DNA of 64,000 nt. Source: Microbacterium psychrotolerans. Lineage in GTDB: Bacteria > Actinomycetota > Actinomycetes > Actinomycetales > Microbacteriaceae. A program made the position numbers and the translations under genes. Position 1 is the first letter of the stretch, and each line of letters begins with the position of its first letter. Below are positions 8,325 to 17,547 of this stretch, one piece after another. Location of the stretch: assembly GCF_031085295.1 (NCBI RefSeq), contig NZ_JAVFWO010000003.1, positions 832,832 to 896,831 on the forward strand, given 5' to 3'. A model generated the notes under the pieces. It was not told where the DNA came from, searched no databases, and was given only the letters and a program-made list of their open reading frames with translations.

Positions 8325-9122
8325 TCAGGTGGCGTCGGCGTCGATGACGGGGATGGAGGCCAGCAGCCGTCGCGTGTACGCCACCTGGGGCTGCAGCAGC
8401 ACCTTCTCGGTCGGCCCTTCCTCGACGATGCGGCCGTCCTTCATGACCACGACCTCGTCGCAGAGGTTCTGCACCACGCCGATGTCGTGCGAGACCAGCA
8501 GCAGCGCGAGCCCGTCCCTCACGCGCAGCTCGCCGAGCAGCTCGAGGATCTGGGCGCGAACCGTGACATCCAGCGCCGACAGCGGCTCGTCGCCGACGAG
8601 CAGGCGCGGGCGATGCACGATGGCGCGGGCCAGGGCGATCCGCTGGCGCTGCCCGCCCGAGAACTCGTGCGGGAACCGGTCGGCCATGCCGGCTTCGAGC
8701 CCGACGTCGTCGAGCACCTCGCGCACGCGCGCCCGGCGGTCGCCGTCGATCCCGAGCGCCCACAGCGGCTCGCCGACGATGCGGCCCACGCTCATGCGGG
8801 GATCGAGCGACGCGTAGGGGTCCTGGAACACGATCCCGGTCTGCCGGCGCAGCCAGTGCAGCGACCGCGCCGAGGCGCGGGCGTCGACGGGGCGTCCGTC
8901 GAACTCGACGGTGCCGGCAGAGGGGCTGTCGAGGGCGAGCAGCAGTCGTACGAGGGTCGACTTGCCCGAGCCCGACTCGCCGATGAGGCCGACCGACGAG
9001 CCTTCGCGCACATCGATGTCGGCGTCCTCGAGTCCGGTCGTGAAGCTGCGCCGCTCGAAGAACCCCGTCTTCGGGGCGGGGTAGCGGCGCGTCAGCCCTC
9101 GGCCGCGGATCAGCACGCTCAC
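8325..9122 (-). CDS. Peptide-type ABC transporter ATPase (OppF/DppF class)
   Basis: A 265-residue ATPase starting from a GTG that overlaps the upstream stop. It has Walker [10 protein letters not shown] near residue 48, the Q-loop 'IVFQDPYASLDPRMSV', the signature 'FSGGQRQRIALARA', Walker B 'LLVGDEPLSALDV' and the H-loop 'LLVSHDIGVV'. The 'DPYASLDPR' element is typical of the OppF/DppF partner. It is the last gene of a five-gene importer operon; no terminator is obvious in the 62 bases to the M4 protease gene. Confidence 0.93.
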   Translation of the reverse strand: MSVLIRGRGLTRRYPAPKTGFFERRSFTTGLEDADIDVREGSSVGLIGESGSGKSTLVRLLLALDSPSAGTVEFDGRPVDARASARSLHWLRRQTGIVFQDPYASLDPRMSVGRIVGEPLWALGIDGDRRARVREVLDDVGLEAGMADRFPHEFSGGQRQRIALARAIVHRPRLLVGDEPLSALDVTVRAQILELLGELRVRDGLALLLVSHDIGVVQNLCDEVVVMKDGRIVEEGPTEKVLLQPQVAYTRRLLASIPVIDADAT

Positions 9123-9907
9123 TCGGCGCCCCCCGGCCGCCAGAGCGTGGCGGTCGCATCACGGAGCAGCTCCTGCGTGACGACGGATGCCGGTGCCGAC
9201 AGCAGCTGGGCCACCGGCGCCTGCTCGACGACGCGCCCGTGCTCGAGCACCACGCCGTGAGTGGCGATCTGCGACAGCACGGCGAGGTCGTGGGTGATGA
9301 AGACCAGCGACATGCCGTCGTCACGCGCGAGCGACAGCAGGAGGTCGAGGATCTCGGCCTGGATGGTGACGTCGAGGGCCGTGGTCGGCTCATCGGCGAT
9401 CAGCAGCCGCGGGCGGCACGCGAGAGCCATGGCGATCGCGACGCGCTGCCGCTGGCCGCCCGACAGCTGGTGCGGATAGCGGGCCACGATGCGGTCGGGA
9501 TCGGGGAGTGCGACTCGGGACGCCTCCGCGACGGCGCGGGCCGCGGCATCCCGCTTCGACAGCCCCTCGTGGATGCGGATCGACTCGCCGATCTGCCTGC
9601 CGACGGTGCGGATGGGGTTGAGGGCGGTGCGCGGCTCCTGGAACACGATGCCGATCTCGTCGCCGCGGAGCTGTGCGAGCTCGCCGTCGGCGAGGCCGAG
9701 GATCTCGCGGCCGTTCCACCTCACGCTGCCCCCGGCGGTCGCGCCGTCGGGCAGCAGCCCGAGCACGGCGAGGGCGGTCAGGGACTTGCCCGACCCCGAC
9801 TCGCCGATGAGGCCCACCCGGGCGCCGTCGGGAACGGCGAACGACACGCCGTCGACGACACGGCGCCCGCCGATCTCGATCGTGAGGTCGTCAACCTCGA
9901 GGCTCAT
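9119..9907 (-). CDS. Peptide-type ABC transporter ATPase (OppD/DppD class)
   Basis: The ATG at 9907 overlaps the permease stop (ATGA), giving 262 residues. Walker A is GESGSGKSL near residue 35, the Q-loop is '[17 protein letters not shown]', the signature is '[16 protein letters not shown]', Walker B is '[14 protein letters not shown]' and the H-loop is '[11 protein letters not shown]'. 'QEPMTALNP'-like and 'TTALDVTIQ' stretches mark the OppD/DppD class. It forms the ATPase pair with the next gene. Confidence 0.93.
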   Translation of the reverse strand: MSLEVDDLTIEIGGRRVVDGVSFAVPDGARVGLIGESGSGKSLTALAVLGLLPDGATAGGSVRWNGREILGLADGELAQLRGDEIGIVFQEPRTALNPIRTVGRQIGESIRIHEGLSKRDAAARAVAEASRVALPDPDRIVARYPHQLSGGQRQRVAIAMALACRPRLLIADEPTTALDVTIQAEILDLLLSLARDDGMSLVFITHDLAVLSQIATHGVVLEHGRVVEQAPVAQLLSAPASVVTQELLRDATATLWRPGGAE

Positions 9908-10884
9908 GACACCACCTCGGGGATGTGCAGGCGCGCGCGGCGCGTGGCGAAGGGGCTGCGCGAGAGGGTGGGATCGGTTGCCTCGCGCAAGCCGTCGCCC
10001 AGCAGGTTGAGGCCGAGGACCGTGAGCGTGATGGCGAGGCCCGGCCACACCACCGACAGGGGGTGCACCGCGATGAACTGCTGCAGCTGAGCGAGCAGGA
10101 GGCCCCAGGACGGCTCGGTCACCGGTGCGCCGAAGCCTAGGTACGACAGGCCCGCCTCGGCGAGCACGGCGACCGCCATGCCCCACGAGAGCTGCACGAT
10201 GAACACCGGTGCGACGTTCGGCAGCAGGTGCCGCCACAGATTCTGCGCCGGGGTGAGACCCGACGCGCGGCCGGCCAGCACGAAGTCGCTCTGCAGCACC
10301 CGTCGGAGCTCCGGGCGGGTCACCCGCGCGATGTTCACGCCGAAGCCGATGCCGACCGCCCAGATCACCACCCACAGCGATCCGCCCCACACCGCCGAGA
10401 TCATCATGGCGATGATGAGGACGGGGAACGCGATGAGGATGTCGACGAACACCGCCACCGACTCGCGCACCCACCGCGCGGTGAGCGCGCCGAGCGCGGC
10501 GAGGGAGATGCCGATCACCGTCGCGACGACCCCGGCGCCGACGGCGACGAACACAGTGGTGCGGGCGCCGGCCATCAGCAGACTCAGGATGTCGCGGCCC
10601 GACCCGTCGGTGCCGAGCAGGTGCGGCCAGCCAGGAGGCGCCCAGCGGTCCGAGATCTCGACCTGCTGCGGGTCGAACGGCGTCCAGAAGCGGGCGATGA
10701 CAGCGGTGAGGACGACCACCGCGACGACGATGAGGCCGAACCGGCCCGTCGACAGCCCCCACAGCCGCCGCAGCCACGCCCAGCGCGACCGACGCCGCGC
10801 CGCGGCCGGCGCCGCGGCTCCGGCATCCGTCGTCGCACCCGTGGGAGCCGGGCCGCCGGTTCCTGAACCCGTCGAACGGCTCAC
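9904..10884 (-). CDS. Peptide-type ABC transporter permease (OppC/DppC class)
   Basis: A GTG at 10884 overlaps the previous stop (GTGA) and gives 326 residues. A low-complexity Gly/Thr/Ala/Pro N-terminus of about 45 residues precedes the first membrane segment. 'HLLGTDGSGRDILSLLMAGARTT' is the DppC signature, and the EAA-type loop is 'FVLAGRASGLTPAQNLWRHLLPN'. About six membrane segments are predicted by eye. It pairs with the DppB-like permease encoded upstream. Confidence 0.92.
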   Translation of the reverse strand: MSRSTGSGTGGPAPTGATTDAGAAAPAAARRRSRWAWLRRLWGLSTGRFGLIVVAVVVLTAVIARFWTPFDPQQVEISDRWAPPGWPHLLGTDGSGRDILSLLMAGARTTVFVAVGAGVVATVIGISLAALGALTARWVRESVAVFVDILIAFPVLIIAMMISAVWGGSLWVVIWAVGIGFGVNIARVTRPELRRVLQSDFVLAGRASGLTPAQNLWRHLLPNVAPVFIVQLSWGMAVAVLAEAGLSYLGFGAPVTEPSWGLLLAQLQQFIAVHPLSVVWPGLAITLTVLGLNLLGDGLREATDPTLSRSPFATRRARLHIPEVVS

Positions 10885-11831
10885 GAGGCCTCCCGCTGAC
10901 GGGGGTCGATGACGCGGTGCAGGAGGTCGACCACGAACCCTACGATGAGCACGAACCCGGTGAGGACGAGCAGTTCGCCCTGCACCTTGGGGAGGTCGCG
11001 CGCGGCGACGTCGGCGACCAGCATGCGGCCGATGCCGGGGAGCGAGAAGAGCTGCTCGATCACGACGGCGCCGACGATGATGCCGGCGACCTGCAGGCCC
11101 AGCACGGTGATCACCGAGAGACCGACGACGGGCAGGCCGTGGCGGATGAGCGCCTGGTCGCGGGTGAGTCCCTTCGCCGCGGCCGTGCGCACGAAGTCCT
11201 GCCCGACCGCCTGGAGGGTCGCGCTGCGCACGAAGCGCAGCAGCATCGCGCCCTCGACGATGCCGATCGTGAGCGCGGGGAGGATCAGCGAGCGCAGCGC
11301 CGCCGACGGGTCGTCCCACCCGGCGCGGGGGAAGCCCTGGGCGGGGAGCCACCCGAGCCAGACGGCGAAGACGACGACGAGCATCATGCCCGCCCACACC
11401 ACCGGGACCGCCGCAACCGCCTGCGCGCCGACGCTGAGTGCCGTGCCGTCGGCCCGGCCGCGCCGCATCGCCGAGAGCACGCCGAGCGGCACGCTGATGA
11501 CGACGGCGATGAGGAGCGACAGGATGCCGAGAGGCACCGTGACCTCGGCCTTCTGGGCGAGCTCGTCCACGACGCGGGATCCTGTGAGCAGGGACGTCCC
11601 GAGATCGCCGCGGAGGAGGCCGCCGATCCAGTCGAGGTACTGCTCCGGCAGCGGCCGGTCGAGACCGAGCCGCTCCCGGATGGCGTCCTGCTGCTCGGGG
11701 CTCGATCCCACACCCGCGATGAGATGCGCGATGTCACCCGGGAGCACCCGGAGCGTGACGAAGATCAGCACGCTGGCGACGAGAAGCCCGAGCAGAAGCA
11801 GGGCGAGACGGGTCAGCGCGTACCGGATCAC
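10881..11831 (-). CDS. Peptide-type ABC transporter permease (OppB/DppB class)
   Basis: A 316-residue permease with an N-terminal membrane segment 'LALLLLGLLVASVLIFVTLRVLPGD', the large external domain of DppB proteins, and the EAA loop 'DFVRTAAAKGLTRDQALIRHGLP'. 'FSLPGIGRMLVADVAARDLPKVQG' near the end is also typical. Its ATG overlaps the binding-protein stop by four bases, and its own stop overlaps the next permease. Confidence 0.92.
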   Translation of the reverse strand: MIRYALTRLALLLLGLLVASVLIFVTLRVLPGDIAHLIAGVGSSPEQQDAIRERLGLDRPLPEQYLDWIGGLLRGDLGTSLLTGSRVVDELAQKAEVTVPLGILSLLIAVVISVPLGVLSAMRRGRADGTALSVGAQAVAAVPVVWAGMMLVVVFAVWLGWLPAQGFPRAGWDDPSAALRSLILPALTIGIVEGAMLLRFVRSATLQAVGQDFVRTAAAKGLTRDQALIRHGLPVVGLSVITVLGLQVAGIIVGAVVIEQLFSLPGIGRMLVADVAARDLPKVQGELLVLTGFVLIVGFVVDLLHRVIDPRQREAS

Positions 11832-13339
11832 CCGTTGCTCTTGGCGATCTCGGCGATGTTCAGGCGCTCGTTCACGTTGATCGAGGGCATACCGGTGATG
11901 TTAGTGCCGACCGCGACGACGGACGCGCCGTTGTACAGCCAGTCGGCGCCCGAGTCCTCCGACACGATGCGGGCGGCCTGCTTCAGCAGATCGGCCGCTT
12001 CGGCCTCGTCGGTCGCGGCGAGCGACCGGGCGTACAGCTCCTGCACCTCCGGGTTGTCGTAGGTGAAGTAGTAGTCCGGGTTCGCCCAGTTCTCGAAGTC
12101 GTGGGCCTCGGTGTGCAGCACGAAGCTGAGGTCGTAGTCGTGGTTCGTGTAGACGTCGGTGAGCCACGTCGTGAAGTCCACGGAGTTCACATCGAGCGTG
12201 ATGCCGACCTCGTCGAGGTCCGACACGAGGATCTGCGGGATCGTCGTCGAGTAGAAGCTCGGGATCGTGAGCGTGAGCTCCAGATCCTCGGCGCCGGCGT
12301 CTGCAAGGAGGGCCTTGGCGGCCTCCGGGTCGTAGGGGGCGACATCCGAGAGATCCTCGTAGCCGGGGTCGAGCTCGGGGATCGGGCCGTACTGGGTCTG
12401 CCCCGAGGCGAGCGCCTCGATGATGGCGTCGTGGTCGATCGCCTGACGGATGGCCTGGCGCACGCGCTTGTCGGCGAGCGGGCCCGACGTCTGGTTGAAG
12501 GCGAGCGTGCCCTTGTCGGTGGACTGGCCGAGCACCAGCGAGAAGTCGCCGTTCGCCTCGACCTGGTCCTTCAGGTTGGCGTCGAACCCGGTGAGCACGT
12601 CGACCTCGCCCGCGAGCGCCGCGTTGAGCGCGGCCTGGTTGTCGGGGATGTAGTCGAACACGACCTCCGCCGCCCCTGCCTTGTCGCCCCAGTACGCGTC
12701 GTTGCGTGAGAAGGTGATGCTGTCGCCCTGGCGCCAGTCGGCGAGCACGAACGGACCGGTGCCGTTCGCGGCGGTCTTGTAGTCGACGGTGTCGCCCTCC
12801 TTGAGGACGATGCCGGCCCGGCCGGTGAGGTTCCACAGCAGTGTCGAGTCCGGCGCGCTGAGGGTCAGCGTGACGTCCTGCCCCTCGGCCGCGATCGACG
12901 TGACGTTCGCCAGCCGGGCGGAATCCCGCCATTCAGGGGTGTCGCGGCGGGTGGTGAGCGACCACACGACGTCCTGCGGGGTCAGCGCCTGCCCGTCGTG
13001 GAAGGTGACGCCCTCGCGGAGCGTGAACGTGTAGGTGAGGCCGTCGGGAGATACTGTCCAGTCGCTCGCGAGCGCCGGCACGATGTCCTGCTCGGGCGTG
13101 CGGGCGACGAGCCCCTGGTAGATGTTGTCGACGAGGATCTGATCGAGCGCCGAGCCCGCCGTCTCGCGGATGTCGAGGTTGCCCGGCTCCAGCACCAGCC
13201 GGATCGCGACAGACGCGTCCGGGTCGGGCTCGCCCGGCGACGTCGGCGCGACGTCGCCGCTCCCGCCGCTGCAGGCGGTGAGGACGAGAAGGCCGGCGGC
13301 GAGCAGCGAGGCGGCGGCGAGAGTGGTGCGGCGGAGCAT
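11828..13339 (-). CDS. Solute-binding lipoprotein, family 5 (peptide/nickel type)
   Basis: First gene of the importer operon, 503 residues. The signal peptide ends in the lipobox LTAC, so Cys-23 should be lipidated and the protein anchored outside the membrane. The family-5 features 'NIYQGLVARTPEQDIVPALASDWTVSPDGLTYTFTLREGVTFHDGQ' follow. The ligand may be a peptide, but family 5 also includes nickel, opine and sugar binders, so the substrate is open. GAAAGGA precedes the ATG. About 180 bases separate it from the hydrolase gene and must hold its promoter. Confidence 0.92.
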   Translation of the reverse strand: MLRRTTLAAASLLAAGLLVLTACSGGSGDVAPTSPGEPDPDASVAIRLVLEPGNLDIRETAGSALDQILVDNIYQGLVARTPEQDIVPALASDWTVSPDGLTYTFTLREGVTFHDGQALTPQDVVWSLTTRRDTPEWRDSARLANVTSIAAEGQDVTLTLSAPDSTLLWNLTGRAGIVLKEGDTVDYKTAANGTGPFVLADWRQGDSITFSRNDAYWGDKAGAAEVVFDYIPDNQAALNAALAGEVDVLTGFDANLKDQVEANGDFSLVLGQSTDKGTLAFNQTSGPLADKRVRQAIRQAIDHDAIIEALASGQTQYGPIPELDPGYEDLSDVAPYDPEAAKALLADAGAEDLELTLTIPSFYSTTIPQILVSDLDEVGITLDVNSVDFTTWLTDVYTNHDYDLSFVLHTEAHDFENWANPDYYFTYDNPEVQELYARSLAATDEAEAADLLKQAARIVSEDSGADWLYNGASVVAVGTNITGMPSINVNERLNIAEIAKSNG

Positions 13340-13521
13340 GAAGATCCTTTCGGGGGAGGGTCCCGTGTGCTGTGCGGCGACTGTTGCCGTGCGGCACCGG
13401 GGCCGATCGGGGCGGCCGCCGGTGCGCGTAACAGCCTAGGGATATCGCGACGACGAACGGCAATCCGCTACCCGGAACGCAACAGAAGCGTTAAGGCTTC
13501 CCCGGGCGCGGATCGACGCGG

Positions 13522-14478
13522 TCAGGACGCGCCGGCCAGGGTGCGCAGCCGTTCGCCGAGCTCGGTCGGGATCTCCTCCTGCACGTTGTGGCCCGATGGC
13601 ACCACGACGACGGATGCCTCTGGCACGCGCCGCACGAACTCGGCGGCATCCGCGTCCGTGACGTACCCCCGGTCGCCGCGGAGCAGTGTCGTCGATGCCG
13701 AGACAGCCGCGAGGTCCTCCCACCCGGATTCGCCGAGCACCGAGCCCACGGCGTCCTGCTGTGCGGACGCCTGCGCCGCCGCGGCAGGGGACGCGGAAGC
13801 CGCGTTCGCGAGGTGCGCGAAGTGGTGCTTCCACTCGACGCGCCCGTCCGGACGGACGCGGGAGTTGAAGTAGACGCCGCGCTCGGCCTTGCGGCGGGTT
13901 CCGCCGCCCAGCCCGAACGCCAGTGCGCGGTCGACGAGCTCGTCGCGGGACGCCCAGTCCACGGGGCCGGCGAAGAAGTCGCGGATCTGGGTGGGGCCGG
14001 CGTTCGGATCGACGCCGGGCGTGATGTCGATGATGACGAGCTCGCGCACGAGGTCCGGGCGGGATGCCGCGACCGCCGCCGCCGTGAGCCCGCCGAGCGA
14101 TTGACCCACGAGCAGCTGCGGCCGGTCCGTCCAGGCCTCGATGCCGGCTGCCACGTCAGGGGCGAGCACGCGGGCGATGTACGCGATGTCGTCGCGCCAC
14201 GACGAGTCGCCGTGCCCGGGCAGGTCGATCGCGAGGGCGGGGAGGCCGAGCGCCAGGATCGTGGTATCCCACGTGTGGGCGTTGAGGCCGGCGCCGTGCA
14301 GGAAGGTCACCACCGGTGCCGCGTCGGGCGCGTCCGCGGTCGCGTAGCGCAGGGCGCTGAGCGTGCGGCCGTCGGGAAGGGCGAGCGTCAGCCGCTCGCC
14401 GCGGGGAGTCGGGCCGTCGATGCCGGCCTCGGCCGCCTGCTCGGGAAGGAACGAGAACTCGTCGGTGGGGTCGCTCAC
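13522..14478 (-). CDS. Alpha/beta-fold hydrolase
   Basis: I chose the GTG at 14478 ('VSDPTDEFSF'), giving 318 residues; an earlier in-frame ATG at 14547 would overlap the divergent AhpD-like gene. The oxyanion-region 'TFLHGAGLNAHTWD', the nucleophile elbow 'LVGQSLGGLTAAA' (Ser near residue 125), 'LLRGDRGYVTDAD' with the acid and 'VPSGHNVQEE' with the catalytic His give a complete triad. The substrate is not predictable. It is divergent from the following gene across a 67-base gap. Confidence 0.88.
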   Translation of the reverse strand: MSDPTDEFSFLPEQAAEAGIDGPTPRGERLTLALPDGRTLSALRYATADAPDAAPVVTFLHGAGLNAHTWDTTILALGLPALAIDLPGHGDSSWRDDIAYIARVLAPDVAAGIEAWTDRPQLLVGQSLGGLTAAAVAASRPDLVRELVIIDITPGVDPNAGPTQIRDFFAGPVDWASRDELVDRALAFGLGGGTRRKAERGVYFNSRVRPDGRVEWKHHFAHLANAASASPAAAAQASAQQDAVGSVLGESGWEDLAAVSASTTLLRGDRGYVTDADAAEFVRRVPEASVVVVPSGHNVQEEIPTELGERLRTLAGAS

Positions 14479-14545
14479 CCGCTCATTGTGCCCCACAGCG
14501 ACGTCGCCCGGCCCGCCGCAGCCGACCCGTCGGTAGTCTGGCGTC

Positions 14546-15055
14546 ATGACGGCAGAACACCGCGTGCACCTCTCGCGAGCGGCGCGACCCGCCTACCAGG
14601 CGCTCTCCGCGTTCTCGAAGACCGTGGGCGGCATCGCCGCCGAGAACGGCATCGACGACCGGCTCAAAGAACTGGTGCAGATCCACGCCTCGCAGCTCAA
14701 CGGCTGCGCCTACTGCGTGCGCGTGCACGTAGAGCGGGCGGTCGCCGCCGGCGTGACGGCGGACGACATCGCGCAGCTGCCCGTCTGGCGCGAGTCGGGC
14801 GTCTTCTCGGATCGTGAGCGCGCCGGTCTGGAACTGGCCGAGTCCTATGTCTTCATCCACGAGGCGGGCATCCCCGACGAGGTATACGACAGCGTCGGAG
14901 GCGTGCTGAGCGAGAAGGAGTACGTGGCGCTCAGCTGGATCCTCGTGTCGATCAACGCGTTCAACCGCATCGCGATCGCGGGCCGCTACAGCACCCCGCC
15001 GCGCGACGACCTCGTCGGCGAAGACAAGGACGCCGCCGCGGGCGCCGCGTGGTGA
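14546..15055 (+). CDS. Carboxymuconolactone decarboxylase/AhpD-like protein
   Basis: A 169-residue protein of the AhpD-like superfamily. 'LKELVQIHASQLNGCAYCVRVHVERAV' carries the redox CxxC near residues 54-57 and the downstream His of the AhpD core. Such proteins reduce peroxide-handling partners or act as alkylhydroperoxidases. It is not a ring-decarboxylase by context. The next gene overlaps its stop. TAGTCT at 14534-14539 ends 6 bases before the ATG, which suggests a leaderless transcript. Confidence 0.88.
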   Translation: MTAEHRVHLSRAARPAYQALSAFSKTVGGIAAENGIDDRLKELVQIHASQLNGCAYCVRVHVERAVAAGVTADDIAQLPVWRESGVFSDRERAGLELAESYVFIHEAGIPDEVYDSVGGVLSEKEYVALSWILVSINAFNRIAIAGRYSTPPRDDLVGEDKDAAAGAAW

Positions 15056-15810
15056 CCGTCCCCCCGCCGGCCCCGGGCGACGCTCTGCCCGCGGACCCGT
15101 TCGTGCCGGGGGCGATGAACCTCCGTGACGTCGGCGGCCTGCCTGCGGGCTCCGGCACGACACGTCACGGGGTGCTGTTCCGCTCCGGCAACCTCGCACG
15201 GCTCGATGCCGCGGGCACGCGCGCACTGGCGGAGCTGCGCCTCCGGCGCATCATCGATCTCCGCGCCGACGACGAGATCGCGCGCGAGCCCAGCCGCATC
15301 GCCGGCCTCGACATCGTGACGCAGCGCGTACCGCTCTTCCTGGGGTCGGTCGAGTCGTTCTTCCGCGACGATCTCAGCCTCGACGAGATGTACCGGCGCC
15401 TCGTCGACGATTCGTCCGAAGGTGTCGTCGCGGTCGTCCGCGGCATCCTCGCCGACCAGCCGGTGCTCGTGCACTGCACGGTCGGCAAGGACCGCACCGG
15501 CGTGACGATCGCGCTCACCCTCGCCGCCGCGGGCGTCGACACCGAAGCCGTCGTCGGCGACTACGCGCGCACCGAGGGTCTGCTTCCGCCGCAGCGCAAC
15601 CGCAAGATCGTCCAGACGCTGCGCTCCCTGCATCCCGAGGCGGTTCACCTCGAAGACCTGGCGACCCGCTCACCCGCGCCGGTCATGCGCGCCCTGCTCG
15701 AGGATGTCGCCCATCGGTACGGATCGGCGGGGGATTATCTGCGAGCCCATGGCCTCGCCGACGACGAGATCGCCGAACTTCGCCGCGTACTGCTCACTCA
15801 GGACGCCTGA
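15049..15810 (+). CDS. Tyrosine/lipid phosphatase, PTP-like
   Basis: A 253-residue phosphatase with the P-loop 'LVHCTVGKDRTGVTIAL' (CX5R) near residue 142. The N-terminus 'GAMNLRDVGGLPAG' and 'LFRSGNLARLDAAGTRALAELRLRRIIDLR' match the bacterial tyrosine-phosphatase family Y_phosphatase3, some of whose members dephosphorylate phosphotyrosine and phosphoinositides. Two adjacent GTG codons (15049, 15052) could start it; the second overlaps the upstream stop as GTGA. It is translationally coupled to the AhpD-like gene. Confidence 0.88.
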   Translation: MVTVPPPAPGDALPADPFVPGAMNLRDVGGLPAGSGTTRHGVLFRSGNLARLDAAGTRALAELRLRRIIDLRADDEIAREPSRIAGLDIVTQRVPLFLGSVESFFRDDLSLDEMYRRLVDDSSEGVVAVVRGILADQPVLVHCTVGKDRTGVTIALTLAAAGVDTEAVVGDYARTEGLLPPQRNRKIVQTLRSLHPEAVHLEDLATRSPAPVMRALLEDVAHRYGSAGDYLRAHGLADDEIAELRRVLLTQDA

Positions 15811-15851
15811 ACCCGCTTCCGCGCGGCGCTGATTCTTTCGCTGTGTATCAC

Positions 15852-15870
15852 TGAGGTAAGGCAACCCTTC
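15852..15870 (+). promoter_or_regulatory. DtxR/IdeR-like iron box
   Basis: TGAGGTAAGGCAACCCTTC matches 13 of 19 positions of the DtxR/IdeR consensus TTAGGTTAGGCTAACCTAA, including AGGT and the central AGGC. A -10-like TATACT (15880-15885) lies just downstream and a GGAGG at 15886-15890 serves the next gene, so a bound iron repressor would block transcription of the SIP-domain gene. Confidence 0.65.
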
Positions 15871-15894
15871 ATAGGTGGTTATACTGGAGGAGCC

Positions 15895-16371
15895 ATGCCC
15901 CACACCACACAGCCTCAGGCCGTCGCGCACAACGCGTCGGCGTGCCGCGCGTCGCGTCATACGCGCGTGCAGCACCTGATCACGGCGGACGAGTCCTCGC
16001 TGGCCGAGCTCGAGGCCGTGCTCGCGACGCTGCCGATCTGCTCGACCGGCCGGGTCTTCGTCGAGATCCCTGACGAGTCGTGGCAGGCGCACATCACGGC
16101 GCCGAGCCGAATGGTCGTGACGTGGCTGGATCGCTCGCAGCGCTCCGGCGCGCCTGGCACCGGCCGCGGCTGCGCATCGGGCGAGGCCCTCGCGCGCGCC
16201 GTCACCGCCTGGGCCGACGAGATGCTCTGCGCCGAGGACGACCAGACCCGCATCCACCTGCTGGGCGGCTATCTGGGCACCGCCGACATCGTCGACCACC
16301 TCGTCGAGCTCGGCATCCGCGCGGACTCCATCCACGCGCCGGAGCAGTACGGCCTGACCACCGCGCGCTGA
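15895..16371 (+). CDS. Siderophore-interacting (SIP) domain protein
   Basis: A 158-residue protein preceded by GGAGG. It looks like the C-terminal SIP domain of siderophore-interacting ferric reductases without the FAD domain. 'HLITADESSLAELEAVLATLPICSTGRVFVEIPD' matches the NAD-binding half, 'WLDRS' follows, and 'TRIHLLGGYLGTADIVDHLVELGI' corresponds to the 'GYWRRG' end. Full-length family members reduce ferric siderophores; a stand-alone domain may assist a separate reductase. The iron box directly upstream supports a role in iron uptake. Confidence 0.75.
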   Translation: MPHTTQPQAVAHNASACRASRHTRVQHLITADESSLAELEAVLATLPICSTGRVFVEIPDESWQAHITAPSRMVVTWLDRSQRSGAPGTGRGCASGEALARAVTAWADEMLCAEDDQTRIHLLGGYLGTADIVDHLVELGIRADSIHAPEQYGLTTAR

Positions 16372-16428
16372 GCGCCGCGCCGGCACGCCGCGTGCCGGGG
16401 CGCCCCGGCGGGCGCTATCGGTACAGTC

Positions 16429-16989
16429 ATGCGCATGACGCAGACTGCCGCCGCCTCGCCCGCGCTCGCCGTCGATCCTCGCGACCTCCGCATCCCGACG
16501 TGGATCGTCGTGTGGCTCACCATCTCGGCCGTCATCCAGACGTATGACGCCTGCTACGTGCTGCTCGGCCCCCTCTCGCATTCCGGAGGGCCCCTCGCCG
16601 CTTTCTGGCCTGGCCATGTCTTCTACGGCACGTTCGACCATCGCTACGGGCAGTTCGACGCTTTCGGCAGTGCGCAGAGCTGGGCGAACCTCATCGAGGT
16701 CGTGTTCATCGTGTGGGCACTGTTCCACGCGCGCCGCTGGTCAGGTGTCGTCGTGGCGCTCCTGGTCACGGTGGCCACGTTCTGGAAGACCGTGATCTAT
16801 TTCCTCGTCGAAGCCTCGAGCGGCCTCGAGATGACGCGCCAATCCCTGGAGCGCGGCGATCTCGTGGGCTTCCTCATGGTGGCGGTGCTGCCGAACCTCT
16901 TCTGGATCGTCTTCCCGCTCGCCGTCGTGATCGTCCTGGGCCGCCAGGTCTATCGCGTCGGCCGCGCCGCATCCGTCCGGACCGCGTGA
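16429..16989 (+). CDS. Four-helix membrane protein, possibly EXPERA-like
   Basis: 186 residues with four hydrophobic segments at roughly residues 24-46, 86-103, 105-127 and 143-168. 'YDACYVLLGPLS' in the first helix, then 'FYGTFDHRYGQFDAF' and 'NLIEVVF', loosely resembles the EXPERA (emopamil-binding/TM6SF) arrangement of acidic residues, but I am not certain. Either ATG at 16429 or 16435 could be the start, and no strong ribosome-binding site is seen. Codon use is native. The function is unknown. Confidence 0.7.
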   Translation: MRMTQTAAASPALAVDPRDLRIPTWIVVWLTISAVIQTYDACYVLLGPLSHSGGPLAAFWPGHVFYGTFDHRYGQFDAFGSAQSWANLIEVVFIVWALFHARRWSGVVVALLVTVATFWKTVIYFLVEASSGLEMTRQSLERGDLVGFLMVAVLPNLFWIVFPLAVVIVLGRQVYRVGRAASVRTA

Positions 16990-17164
16990 GGCGGCGCATC
17001 GGGTTGCTCCGATGCGATCCGCTCCGGCTTGTCCGGTTCGGCTGAGCACTCTGCACCACATCCGACCCGGGCACTCCGACCCCCTTGACGCCGATCGAGC
17101 CGAGGAGTTCGATGACAGCCGCGGGCGACCGCGCCCGCTGATCCACAAGGGGAAGGGGCGCATC

Positions 17165-17488
17165 ATGCGCAGGAAGATCATGCTGGGCTTCGCGGTGGGG
17201 GCCGTCATCGTGCTCGGTTCCGCGGGCGGCGCGTTCGCGGGCGAGTTCAACGGCAACGGCGAGCCGACCGGCGGCCCGAGCCACGCGAACTCGCCGTGCG
17301 TGTACTCCGGGTTGGAGGACCACGAAACCGACGGTTCCGGCGTCGAGCCCGGGGAGACCCAGAACTGGGGCCAGTTCGATCAGGAGGTCCGCAAGGCTGT
17401 CAGCCTGCATGGCGGTGGCGCTTCCGAGGTCTACATTCCCGAACTGGGAGAGTGGGGCTGCAACGGCCACACGCAAGGGATCAAGTGA
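17165..17488 (+). CDS. Small secreted protein of unknown function
   Basis: 107 residues starting at an ATG behind AAGGGGAAGGGG. Residues 1-25 form a Sec signal peptide with a basic start, a hydrophobic core 'LGFAVGAVIVLGSAGGAFA' and an AFA cleavage site. The mature part of about 82 residues has two cysteines (in 'NSPCVYSG' and 'EWGCNG') that could form a disulfide. No family is recognised. TTGACG-N17-TTCGAT at 17085-17113 is a candidate promoter, and a strong stem-loop follows the stop. Confidence 0.75.
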   Translation: MRRKIMLGFAVGAVIVLGSAGGAFAGEFNGNGEPTGGPSHANSPCVYSGLEDHETDGSGVEPGETQNWGQFDQEVRKAVSLHGGGASEVYIPELGEWGCNGHTQGIK

Positions 17489-17493
17489 TCCGC

Positions 17494-17523
17494 GGACGCG
17501 GCCGGGTGCTCCCGGCCGCGTCC
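17494..17523. terminator. Stem-loop terminator after the small secreted protein gene
   Basis: A perfect 13-base stem (17494-17506 and 17511-17523) closes a TGCT loop, six bases after the stop codon and 25 bases before the stop of the convergent gene. It can serve both directions. Confidence 0.85.
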
Positions 17524-17547
17524 CCGTCGCTCCGTTGTCTCGGTGAG

